Assembly: GCA_965198755.1 (NCBI GenBank)
Contig: OZ240673.1
Span: forward strand, 2,976,001 to 3,040,000
Direction: 5' to 3'
From: BOG-908 sp963692875
GTDB lineage: Bacteria; Pseudomonadota; Alphaproteobacteria; Acetobacterales; Acetobacteraceae
Length of the DNA: 64,000 bases
Shown: positions 25,795 to 33,075 of the stretch, piece by piece
Layout of the letters: every line of letters begins with the position of its first letter
Numbering within the stretch: the first letter of the stretch is position 1
Notes under the pieces: model-generated
Databases searched by the model: none
Seen by the model: the letters and a program-made list of their open reading frames with translations, nothing else
What the model was told of the DNA's origin: nothing
Position numbers and translations under genes: made by a program

Positions 25795-26964
25795 TACCAG
25801 CGGCCCAAATGGCTGACTCGGATAGTACCCAACCGGCTTATTTTGTGATTCTCTCACCTGGTCGCTCGATTCGGAGACTAGATATGAGCAAGCCGGTGCC
25901 GGTAACGCGTTTGGACAGATCGGCCATGGAGCTGCGTCGGGAAGCGTCTCGCTGTAGTGATGGCGCGGTGGTCCGGCGCCTGTTGGCGATTGCTCTAGTG
26001 CTGGAGGGGCTTCCGCGGACCGAGGCCGCCGAGGCGTGTGGCATGGACCGGCAGACACTGCGCGACTGGGTGCACCACTACAACGAGGAAGGCATTGACG
26101 GCCTCTCCAACCGCCGCAGTCCCGGCCGTCCGGCGCAATTGACGCCCGCGCAATTGGCGGCGTTCAAGGCGTTGGTGGAGCAGGGTCCCGATCCTGCACG
26201 TGACGGCGTTGTTCGTTGGCGGTGCAGCGATCTTCAGGCGCGCCTGCAATCGGACTTTGCTGTGCAATATCATGAACGCAGCGTCGGCAAGTTGCTGGCC
26301 AAGCTGGCTTTCCGCAAGATGACCGCGCGGCCGTTCCACCCCGAACAGGACGCTGCAGCCCAGGAGACACACAAAAAAACTTCGCTGCCCTGATCGCGGC
26401 CGCTTTGCCGCCCCATGCTGCCGGCAAACCGCTTGAAATCTGGTGGCAGGATGAAGCTCGCGTCGGTCAGCAGGGCACGCTCACCCGAGTGTGGGCCACG
26501 CGCGGCAGCAGACCGGCTGCACCACGCGATCGTCGCTATACCTGGGCCTATGTGTTCGGCGCGGTATGCCCGTCGCGGGGTGTGGGTGCTGGGATCGTCA
26601 TGCCTTCAGTCAATCTTGAAGCGATGAGCGAGCATCTTCGTGAGGTCAGCCGCAACGTCGCACCTGGCGCGCATTGCGTGATGCAGGTTGATGGCGCCGG
26701 TTGGCACCGGCCGTCCGAGCGCCTGATCGTTCCCTCGAACATCACCCTGCTGACCCTGCCGCCCTATTCGCCAGAACTCAATCCGGTCGAAAATGTCTGG
26801 CAATATCTCCGAAGTAACTGGCTCAGCCACCGTGTGTGGGAAAGCTATGAGGAAATCGTCGATGCCTGCTGCGCTGCCTGGAACGCGCTAATGGCCATGC
26901 CAGAGCGCATTACCTCAATCGCTACAAGACACTGGGCACAGGTCAGCCATTAGGGCGGTTGGTA
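25795..26964 (+). mobile_element. IS630-family insertion sequence
   Basis: The element is 1170 bp counting the TA target duplicated at each end (25795-25796 and 26963-26964). The left end reads TACCAGCGGCCC…GGCTGACTCGG and the right end, read inwards, TACCAACCGCCC…GGCTGACC. These are about 24-bp imperfect inverted repeats. The enclosed transposase has the family's DDE residues. TA duplication and terminal sequence are standard for IS630/Tc1-mariner elements. Its ends resemble those of the palindromic MITE-like repeats in the window. Confidence 0.92.
25884..26953 (+). CDS. IS630-family transposase, two frames joined by a -1 shift
   Basis: The first frame (25884-26393) encodes the helix-turn-helix half: ALVLEGLPRTEAAEACGM, GLSNRRSPGRP and FRKMTARPFHP. 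It ends shortly after CAC-AAA-AAA-ACT at about 26370-26382. A -1 shift on that run of seven A joins it to the second frame, which then reads KNFAALIAAALPPHAAGKP without interruption. The second half carries the catalytic triad: Asp in WWQDEARVG, Asp in MQVDGAGWH and Glu in PPYSPELNPVENVW. The joint product is about 355 residues, normal for this group. Programmed frameshifting on A7 is known in IS630 relatives; a disabling mutation is the alternative. Confidence 0.88.
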
Positions 26965-27009
26965 TAAGTAACGGTCGTTATCTATCGGAACGGACACTGG
27001 CTCAGGGGC

Positions 27010-27352
27010 GGTTGCGCGTTGGTTGCAAGCACGCGTGCCGCAGCCCCGCGGCGGTGACTTGAACAAAAGTCAGCAAGTTGGTTGCGCAGATCCTGCACAG
27101 GGATCGGGCTGAGCTTCTGGTCGACGCCCAAGGAGACGATCCCGTGCATGGCCGAAAACAGGGTTCGCGCAGCCAGGGCGCGTTCGGCAGCATCAAGGCT
27201 GGGGCACGGGGCGGGCAACGGTGCCTTTACATACGAGAGATGGGCATGGTGGCGCGATACTGGTCCGGCACGCTCTGGCCCGGCGGCAGACTGTGATTGA
27301 ACACGGCGGCCCATAGCCGCGGATGCGTCAGCGCGTAGTTTAGGGTAGGCAC
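27010..27352 (-). pseudogene. TetR-type regulator remnant (WHG-like C-terminal domain)
   Basis: Minus-strand pieces in two frames match the C-terminal domain of a TetR subgroup: YALTHPRLWAAVFNHSLPPG at about 27350-27290, then after a frame change ERALAARTLFSAMHGIVSLG at about 27195-27130. No helix-turn-helix portion is found. The same frame upstream (27381-27560) has weak glutathione-transferase-like text (NFDERRVAIAGE). The region beside the IS630 element thus appears to hold decayed genes. Confidence 0.5.
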
Positions 27353-27579
27353 AGGACAGCAGGCCAGTTGCCGCCCGGTATCTGCTTCGGAGGGCGGAGC
27401 AGCCTCGCAGTCGAGGCTGGCGCAGATGGCAGCGTCGATCGCCGTCGGTGTCCCGTTGCTAAGAAACGGATGCATCTCCTTCCGTTCGCCCGCGATCGCA
27501 ACCCGGCGCTCGTCAAAATTAATCTCCAGCTGACGGCCAGACGGCCATCGCGGGTTCCAGCAGAAAACGGATATTGACA

Positions 27580-28617
27580 ATGACGGCACCGACTGAAAGT
27601 AGCGGACAGCGATCGAGCCTCTTAATCCATATCGGCCGCAACAAGGCCGGATCGACGACTTTGCAGACCTACTTGGAACGAAATGCCGCCCGGTTGCGAG
27701 CTTTCGGTGTGGACTACGCGCTCTTCGGTCAGCCGGCTTCCCCGGACGGCTCGCTGCCGAGCTTCTCCACACACCGAGACATTGCAGCTTTCGCCCGCGT
27801 CCGTGCCGGCCGTTCAGTGCTGGTGTCCCACGAGGGCTTATGCTGCTTTCCGCTCGACCTCACGCGCGTCATGGCGACCGATTTCGCGGAACTTGACACG
27901 CAGGTGATCTTCTATGTCAGGCCATACAGCGAGTGGGTGTTGTCGTCCTACAATTTCGCCGTGCGGACTGGCTGCAATGCTAAGGACATCGACGCTTACC
28001 TGTCGGATATAAGCCGCGACGTCAGTTTCTGGCCGATGCTCGACATCTGGGGCGAGACGCTGGGCTGGGAACGGATACGCGTTCGCTCACTCCAGCCTGC
28101 GGACCTGAAAGACGGCGACCTTGTCGCCGACTTTCTGGCCGCTCTCAGACTGGACCCCACACCGGAACCGCTTGCGGAACGCGCCAACGTATCGCCAAGT
28201 TGGTGGGTAATAGAGATGCTCCGTCTCGTCGCGCAGCCCGGGCCCGCCACGGGCTGGACGCAGGCGGGGCGCGCGGTGGCTGAAGAGCTCCACCGTCTCA
28301 CCGACTTGGCCACCGTGCGCGCCGGCCTGTCCTGTCCGCCGGCTTGCTATCTCTCGTCTGCGCAGACGCAGGGCCTGCAGATGCTCTACAATAGCGATCT
28401 TGCCAGGGTGGCAAACAAGACCGGCACGCAACTTCAGCTCGACCGGCCCGGTTGCTCGGCAGAACGCTCCTTCGTTCCCTCCGCAAAGGAGGTGCCTCGT
28501 TCCTTGCTACGGACAATACGCGCCCTTGCGACCGAGACGGAGAACGCACGCCTGCATCCCGAAGCTGCAGCATTCGTCCTTTCGAACAGCTTTCAGGAAG
28601 TCTGTGACGGAGGCTAA
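27580..28617 (+). CDS. Sulfotransferase-like protein
   Basis: 345-residue protein with a P-loop-like 5'-phosphosulfate motif near the N-terminus, LLIHIGRNKAGSTTLQTYL, as in PAPS-dependent sulfotransferases. A second family feature is the 3'-phosphate-binding region VIFYVRPYSEWVLSSYN near residue 115. It could sulfate a surface glycan or lipid. The acceptor is unknown. ATG 27580 is preferred over a TTG six bases upstream. It opens a block of cell-surface modification genes that continues to 38.1 kb. Confidence 0.7.
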   Translation: MTAPTESSGQRSSLLIHIGRNKAGSTTLQTYLERNAARLRAFGVDYALFGQPASPDGSLPSFSTHRDIAAFARVRAGRSVLVSHEGLCCFPLDLTRVMATDFAELDTQVIFYVRPYSEWVLSSYNFAVRTGCNAKDIDAYLSDISRDVSFWPMLDIWGETLGWERIRVRSLQPADLKDGDLVADFLAALRLDPTPEPLAERANVSPSWWVIEMLRLVAQPGPATGWTQAGRAVAEELHRLTDLATVRAGLSCPPACYLSSAQTQGLQMLYNSDLARVANKTGTQLQLDRPGCSAERSFVPSAKEVPRSLLRTIRALATETENARLHPEAAAFVLSNSFQEVCDGG

Positions 28618-28867
28618 AAGACAGACTGTTGCGGGCTGTCGTCCGGTTGCAGGAGAGCCGGGCAAAACCACCGCGCCGCTGTAACGGGCATGCGCATCCG
28701 GCCCGATCGTGGGCGCCGGCCTGGTTCTGCCGGCGTACGCAGGCACTCCGGTGATGTCTGGCGCGCTGGTGCTCGGGCTGATAGATGCCTGCAATGACCA
28801 ACGCCGCGGCCAACCTTGCGAGTGACAATGAAACGTCGCATCCGGCTTCTGCCGTCGCGGACGCTCC

Positions 28868-30157
28868 GTGCGCCTGCGGGCAGGCACAACGGTGACTGAG
28901 GACGTCTCAGCCTGGCGTAGCGCCATCATACGCCGGCTCGTAGGCCTGGTGTCGCCACGTCATATCCTGCTCGCCGGTGCGCGTGACGAAGCGTTGTGCC
29001 GTGCCCTGGCCGAAGCTGCCTGCGATTGCCAGGCAACTTTGCACGTGTCCGCGCGCGTTGTGCCAGCCTGGCTGAGAGCTCTCATGGCCGAAGCCGGCAA
29101 CCACCTGATGGTTCATGCCGCCCCCTCTGTCGACGCGGTCAGCGTGCTCCCGACGCCGGAGCTCGCCTGGATCGACGAAGACCGCAACTGGCCGACCGTG
29201 CACCAGGTGCTGAGCGCTGTGCTGGACCAGGCCCGACGGCTCGGCAAGCCGTTCCCGGTTACGCTGGTCTCCGGCACCGGCGGGCAGCTCGCCACGCGTG
29301 ACCTGTATGACCCCGACCCAAGCCAACCCTGCCGCAACAGGGACGACACGTCTCCGGACGGTGCCGGTCCTGGCGGGCGGACAGGTCGCTCCGTCCCCGT
29401 AGCTGAGAAGACTGCGCCAGCGGCCGAGAAAGCCGCTCCGCGCCGCGGCGTGCTGGCCGCAGTGGAGGATTTCGCCTTCGCCCAGGACGGGCAACTGCGT
29501 CTGGCGCTGCTGCCCGGTTTTGGCGGCTTTGGTGCAATCACGCCTGCCACCGGCCGAGGTGCGGAGGCGTTTTCACCCGCGGGGCTCGTTGCTGACCTCA
29601 CTGCGCTGGCCAACGGCTTGGAGGCGGCACGGCTGCAGGGCGAAGCAGCCGCCGCTTTCAGCGCATCGGCGATACCCGACGAGGAGCACCAGTCGAGCGG
29701 CGGCGCCCCGACGCCCCCACGAATGGCCAGCGTGCCGTCTTACCAAGGCAGCCCGGCGACCGAGGCCGAAGCGCCCAGTCTCGCCCGGTTGTGCGCCTCG
29801 CCAGTGTTCGACGCCGCCTGGTACGTCGCGAGGAATGCCGACGTATCGGAAAGCCGTCTCGATCCAGCCCTGCACTACCTTCGCCACGGCGCGGCGGAGC
29901 GACGGGACCCGAACCCCTTCTTCTCCAGCAGTTACTACCTCGATGCCTATCCGGACGTTGCCGGCGCCGGGATGAACCCGGTGTTGCACTATCTCAGCAA
30001 TGGCGCCGCCGAGGGCCGCAACCCTGGCCCCCGCTTCGCAACGCGGCTCTACGTCGAAGCCCATCCGGAGGTGACCGCCGCCGGCGTGAACGCGCTGGAG
30101 CATTTTCTGACTGCAGGCTTGCGCGCTGGCTGGCAGGCTCCCCCAGTGCCGAAGTAG
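28868..30157 (+). CDS. Degenerate methyltransferase domain fused to C-terminal surface repeats
   Basis: About 429 residues. The first 230 resemble the class I methyltransferase encoded at 34934-35953: ELAWIDEDRNWPTVHQVL matches its LLDGDHNWHTVYNEL, and RRGVLAAVEDF matches RNGVLTAVEDY. The SAM-binding glycine loop is not preserved (LLAGARDEALC), so activity is doubtful. Residues 315-425 hold three copies of a roughly 35-residue repeat (ALHYLRHGAAERRDPNP, VLHYLSNGAAEGRNPGP, ALEHFLTAGLRAGW), a motif common in glycosyltransferase fusions. The GTG start is uncertain; another GTG lies 24 bases downstream. 28618-28867 before it has no clear gene. Confidence 0.6.
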   Translation: MRLRAGTTVTEDVSAWRSAIIRRLVGLVSPRHILLAGARDEALCRALAEAACDCQATLHVSARVVPAWLRALMAEAGNHLMVHAAPSVDAVSVLPTPELAWIDEDRNWPTVHQVLSAVLDQARRLGKPFPVTLVSGTGGQLATRDLYDPDPSQPCRNRDDTSPDGAGPGGRTGRSVPVAEKTAPAAEKAAPRRGVLAAVEDFAFAQDGQLRLALLPGFGGFGAITPATGRGAEAFSPAGLVADLTALANGLEAARLQGEAAAAFSASAIPDEEHQSSGGAPTPPRMASVPSYQGSPATEAEAPSLARLCASPVFDAAWYVARNADVSESRLDPALHYLRHGAAERRDPNPFFSSSYYLDAYPDVAGAGMNPVLHYLSNGAAEGRNPGPRFATRLYVEAHPEVTAAGVNALEHFLTAGLRAGWQAPPVPK

Positions 30158-30199
30158 CGCCAGACTCAGCACGCCGCGACGCCGAACCAAAGCTTTTGA

Positions 30200-30394
30200 T
30201 ACCAGTCGGCTTGAAGGTTGATCGTTCCAAAGCAAGCAAGGCCTTCTTTTTTGAAAAAAAGAAGCAAAAAACTTTTGACTCCGCTGTCGCGGACCTGTCC
30301 GGAGAGCGCGCGACAGCGGAGTCAAAGTTTTTTGGTCCTATTTCTTAAAAAGAACTGCTTGCTTTCTATGAGTCAGCATTCAGGCCCGTCGGTA
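30200..30394. repeat. Full-length MITE-like composite palindrome, copy 12
   Basis: 195 bp from TA (30200-30201) to TA (30393-30394). The B-type terminus TACCAGTCGGC…GGTTGATCGTTCC leads into a B arm. The core holds a perfect 15-bp inverted repeat GACTCCGCTGTCGCG / CGCGACAGCGGAGTC (30277-30291 and 30307-30321). The A arm ends in CTATGAGTCAGCA and the A-type terminus. Confidence 0.92.
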
Positions 30395-30440
30395 TGATGC
30401 CGGCGACGCCAAGTTTCAACCATAACTGAGAAGCTGTTCG

Positions 30441-30560
30441 TTCCGGAAAAGAAACTAAATAACATTTGTTTCCTTGCGCGCACGCTGAAGCAGACTCCGC
30501 GACAGCAGGCGAGAAAAGTCTTTTGCTTCTTTTCTTCAGAAAAGAAGGCCTTGCTTTCTT
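30441..30560. repeat. Composite-palindrome repeat, copy 13 (no termini)
   Basis: Lies 46 bp after copy 12. The left arm is decayed and the right arm is B-type (GAAGGCCTTGC). Confidence 0.75.
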
Positions 30561-30586
30561 TGCCAGACCTCAAAAACAAGCCTTGC

Positions 30587-31633
30587 CTACCCCGGATCTA
30601 AAGCCTCCTCCTCGCAAAGCACCGCCACACCAAGCCGCGCCCGCTCGAAATAATCCTCCGTGACCCCCGCCGGTGCGCGGCCCTGACCCTCCGTGGCATG
30701 CTGCAGGAACAGCCGCATCACGTGGTCAACGCCCTCCTGCGTCACCGACCGCCGGTCGGTTGCGAAATACGCGGCACCCGCCCCGGTCACCACCTCGTAG
30801 GACGGGAAATAGGCAACCGCATCGTCCTCCGCCAGCATCTCGGCCGCTACCCGCAGCACCGACTTCGAGTAGACGGTGGACACCAGCACGTGCCGGTCCA
30901 GCGCGGTTGCCGCCAGCGCCACCGGCGAGACGGTCAGGATGGTGCGCAAGCCAGGGTTCACCGCGCGGACCTCGGAGAGGACCATGCGCAGGTCGGCCAC
31001 GACCTCTTCGACGCCGAAGTTGAGCAGCCCATGCCGCGCCGGATCGAACCGTCCAGCAACGGTGCCCGGGCAGACCGGGTAGACGCAGCCATCCTCCAGG
31101 CTGGCCCAGCACTCGGTCAGCCCCAGCGTGAAGACGAGCACGTCCATGCTGCGGAAGGCGGCGCGCACCGCGGCGAGGTGCTGCGCGCGGTCCAGCTCGT
31201 ACTCCCGGCGCGTGGCAAAGCCGCCTGGCTGTATGGCCGGGCGGAACGGATCGTAGAGGCGGCCGTCCTCGCCCTGCCAAACGTCGTCGCGCGGGCGCAG
31301 CGTGCCCTCCGCGCGGCGCCACAGCTGCAGCAGCTGGCGGGCGGTGTAGATGTTACCGGTGCGTGCGGAGTAGGTGGCGTACCCGAACCGCGCGGCCAGG
31401 TCCGGCGGCAGCAGCGGGTGCGCGGTCTCGGTGTCCAGGAAGCCGAAGCCGGCCTGGCGCAGTGCGCGCGCGATATGCTGCGCGAAGCAGCTACCGAAGG
31501 TCGCCACCCGGTCCGTGGGCGTGATCCGGAACTTGGTCCGCACCACCGGGTCGACGTTGCCGGGTGCTACCTGGCTCATCGCCTGGCGCCAGCTTCGGTA
31601 GGGGGCTGCGTGGCTGTACGGGTGGCCGGACAT
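30587..31633 (-). CDS. GSCFA-domain protein
   Basis: 348-residue member of the GSCFA family, named for the motif seen here as VATFGSCFAQHIARAL near residue 45. The family is related to SGNH/GDSL esterases and is often found beside capsule or exopolysaccharide genes. FTLGLTECWAS near 185 is another conserved block. ATG 31633 gives the usual start (GHPYSHAAPYRSW). It is divergent from the alpha/beta hydrolase, with a repeat copy between. A role in acyl modification of a surface polymer is an inference. Confidence 0.82.
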   Translation of the reverse strand: MSGHPYSHAAPYRSWRQAMSQVAPGNVDPVVRTKFRITPTDRVATFGSCFAQHIARALRQAGFGFLDTETAHPLLPPDLAARFGYATYSARTGNIYTARQLLQLWRRAEGTLRPRDDVWQGEDGRLYDPFRPAIQPGGFATRREYELDRAQHLAAVRAAFRSMDVLVFTLGLTECWASLEDGCVYPVCPGTVAGRFDPARHGLLNFGVEEVVADLRMVLSEVRAVNPGLRTILTVSPVALAATALDRHVLVSTVYSKSVLRVAAEMLAEDDAVAYFPSYEVVTGAGAAYFATDRRSVTQEGVDHVMRLFLQHATEGQGRAPAGVTEDYFERARLGVAVLCEEEALDPG

Positions 31634-31721
31634 GTGCCTACCTGGCGCACCTCGCGCGATGCCGCAACAGCCTGTATGGCTGGCGTTCAGTGATGAGTCG
31701 GAACACCAACCTGTCGAGCAG

Positions 31722-31862
31722 GAAGCAAGGCCTTCTTTTTCGAGAAAAAGAAGCAAAAAGCTTTTGTTGCGGCTGTCGCGGTTGTGTCCTGTGAGCGCGC
31801 GACAGCGGAGACAAAAGTTTTTTGGTTCTTTTTTTCAAAAAAGAACCGCTTGCCTTGCTTAC
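31722..31862. repeat. Composite-palindrome repeat, copy 14
   Basis: B arm left, A arm right, with core CGGCTGTCGCGG / GCGCGACAGCGG. It occupies the divergent gap between the GSCFA gene and the hydrolase gene. The outer termini are not recognisable. Confidence 0.85.
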
Positions 31863-31925
31863 GTTCAGCCAAGACTCAGAGCTCGCCGGCGTAAGGGTCG
31901 AGCGCGTTTCGTCCTGGCCCTCGTC

Positions 31926-32885
31926 GTGGCGTATCTGTTCGGCGTCAGCACACTTCTTGCAAACTCCAGAACGGTCGGGTTTGAACGGGTAAAGGTGCCG
32001 GACGCCGGTGACGTGGTTCTCGAAGGCGCGTTCTGGTATCCGAGCGACGCCGCCGCTGCACCGATGAACATCGGCAACACGCGGCAGACCGTGGCAAGCG
32101 ATGCGCCGTTGGCCGGCGATCACCTGCCGCTCATCGTTCTCTCGCACGGCGCGTTCGGCACGTGGGCCGACCACGCCGACCTTGCGGTGGCGCTCGCGAA
32201 AGCCGGCTTCGTCGTGGTGGCCGCGTCCTACGACCAGTTTTCGCCCAAGCTGGTCTTGCAGACGACAGCCTGGGTTTCAGGGATCCACCACGCGATCGAC
32301 TACGCCTTGCAGCGCTGGCCCAGGCATGCGCGCATCGACCCGCGCCGTATCGGCGCTTTCGGGTTTTCACTCGGAGGAACCGCGACGCTGATCGTTGCAG
32401 GCGCGCGGCCTGACCCGAGCCTGGCCGGGCCCCATTGCAAAGCTGCGCCGCAGGACTGGTCCTGCACCCACGCAACGAAGATCGACCTCATGTTAAGCCC
32501 GCCACCCCCGGCAACCGCCTGGGTCACGGACGAACGTGTAAAGGCAGTGGTCCTGGCCGTTCCAGCAATGGGCTTCATCTTTGGCCGATCCGGCCTGTCC
32601 GGTGTTAACGTTCCGGTCCAGCTCTGGGAGGCCGGCAAGGACCAGGTGCTGGACCCGCGTTGGAACTCCCGGCCGATCGTGGCCAACTTGCCGCAACCTC
32701 CGGACGTCCGGATCGCGGCGATGGCAGATCATCCCGATTTCGTGACGCCCTGCCTGGCGAACGTGAAGGCGCGTTGGTCCGGGCCGTGCCGCGACGCGTG
32801 GGATTTCGACCGTGCGAAGTTTCATACGTATTTGAACGACACGATCGTCGCGTTTTTTCGTGGTGCCTTGGGGGGTGTTCGCTGA
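31926..32885 (+). CDS. Alpha/beta hydrolase, exported dienelactone-hydrolase/PAF-AH-like
   Basis: About 319 residues of alpha/beta hydrolase. The strand-loop before the nucleophile reads IGAFGFSLGGTATL, placing Ser in GFSLGG. LIVLSHGAFGTWADH gives the oxyanion region, and MADHPDFVTPC a plausible catalytic His. The N-terminus (VLALVVAYLFGVSTLLANS) is a signal-like helix. The start is uncertain: the frame runs open into the preceding repeat and no ATG with a ribosome site is seen; GTG 31926 is used here. The original 5' end may have been replaced by repeat DNA. Confidence 0.75.
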   Translation: MAYLFGVSTLLANSRTVGFERVKVPDAGDVVLEGAFWYPSDAAAAPMNIGNTRQTVASDAPLAGDHLPLIVLSHGAFGTWADHADLAVALAKAGFVVVAASYDQFSPKLVLQTTAWVSGIHHAIDYALQRWPRHARIDPRRIGAFGFSLGGTATLIVAGARPDPSLAGPHCKAAPQDWSCTHATKIDLMLSPPPPATAWVTDERVKAVVLAVPAMGFIFGRSGLSGVNVPVQLWEAGKDQVLDPRWNSRPIVANLPQPPDVRIAAMADHPDFVTPCLANVKARWSGPCRDAWDFDRAKFHTYLNDTIVAFFRGALGGVR

Positions 32886-32898
32886 GGTCAGCAGGAGA

Positions 32899-33031
32899 AA
32901 GGCAAGCAGTTCTTTTTTGAAAAAAAGAACCAAAAAACTTTTGTTCCCTGGGTACCCGATTCCGGAGACTCCGCGACAGCCGGACCAAAAGTTTTTTGCT
33001 GCTTTTTTTCAAAAAAGCAGGCCTTGCTTTC
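32899..33031. repeat. Composite-palindrome repeat, copy 15
   Basis: A arm left and a GCAGGCCTTGC arm right, between the hydrolase and the SGNH-dioxygenase genes. No terminal sequences. Confidence 0.85.
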
Positions 33032-33075
33032 TGGCTGCGTTGCCCCCGCACAGCCCCCGCGATAGCGAAGCCCGC

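Noticed and set aside
27381..27560. Glutathione-transferase-like fragment on the minus strand
   Set aside because: Only NFDERRVAIAGE and a few later residues resemble the family. Too weak for a separate call.
28630..28730. Cobalamin-riboswitch-like text (AGGAGAGCCGG, CCGCTGTAACGG)
   Set aside because: The order and spacing of the B12-box elements are not right, and the following gene has no cobalamin link. A covariance-model search would settle it.
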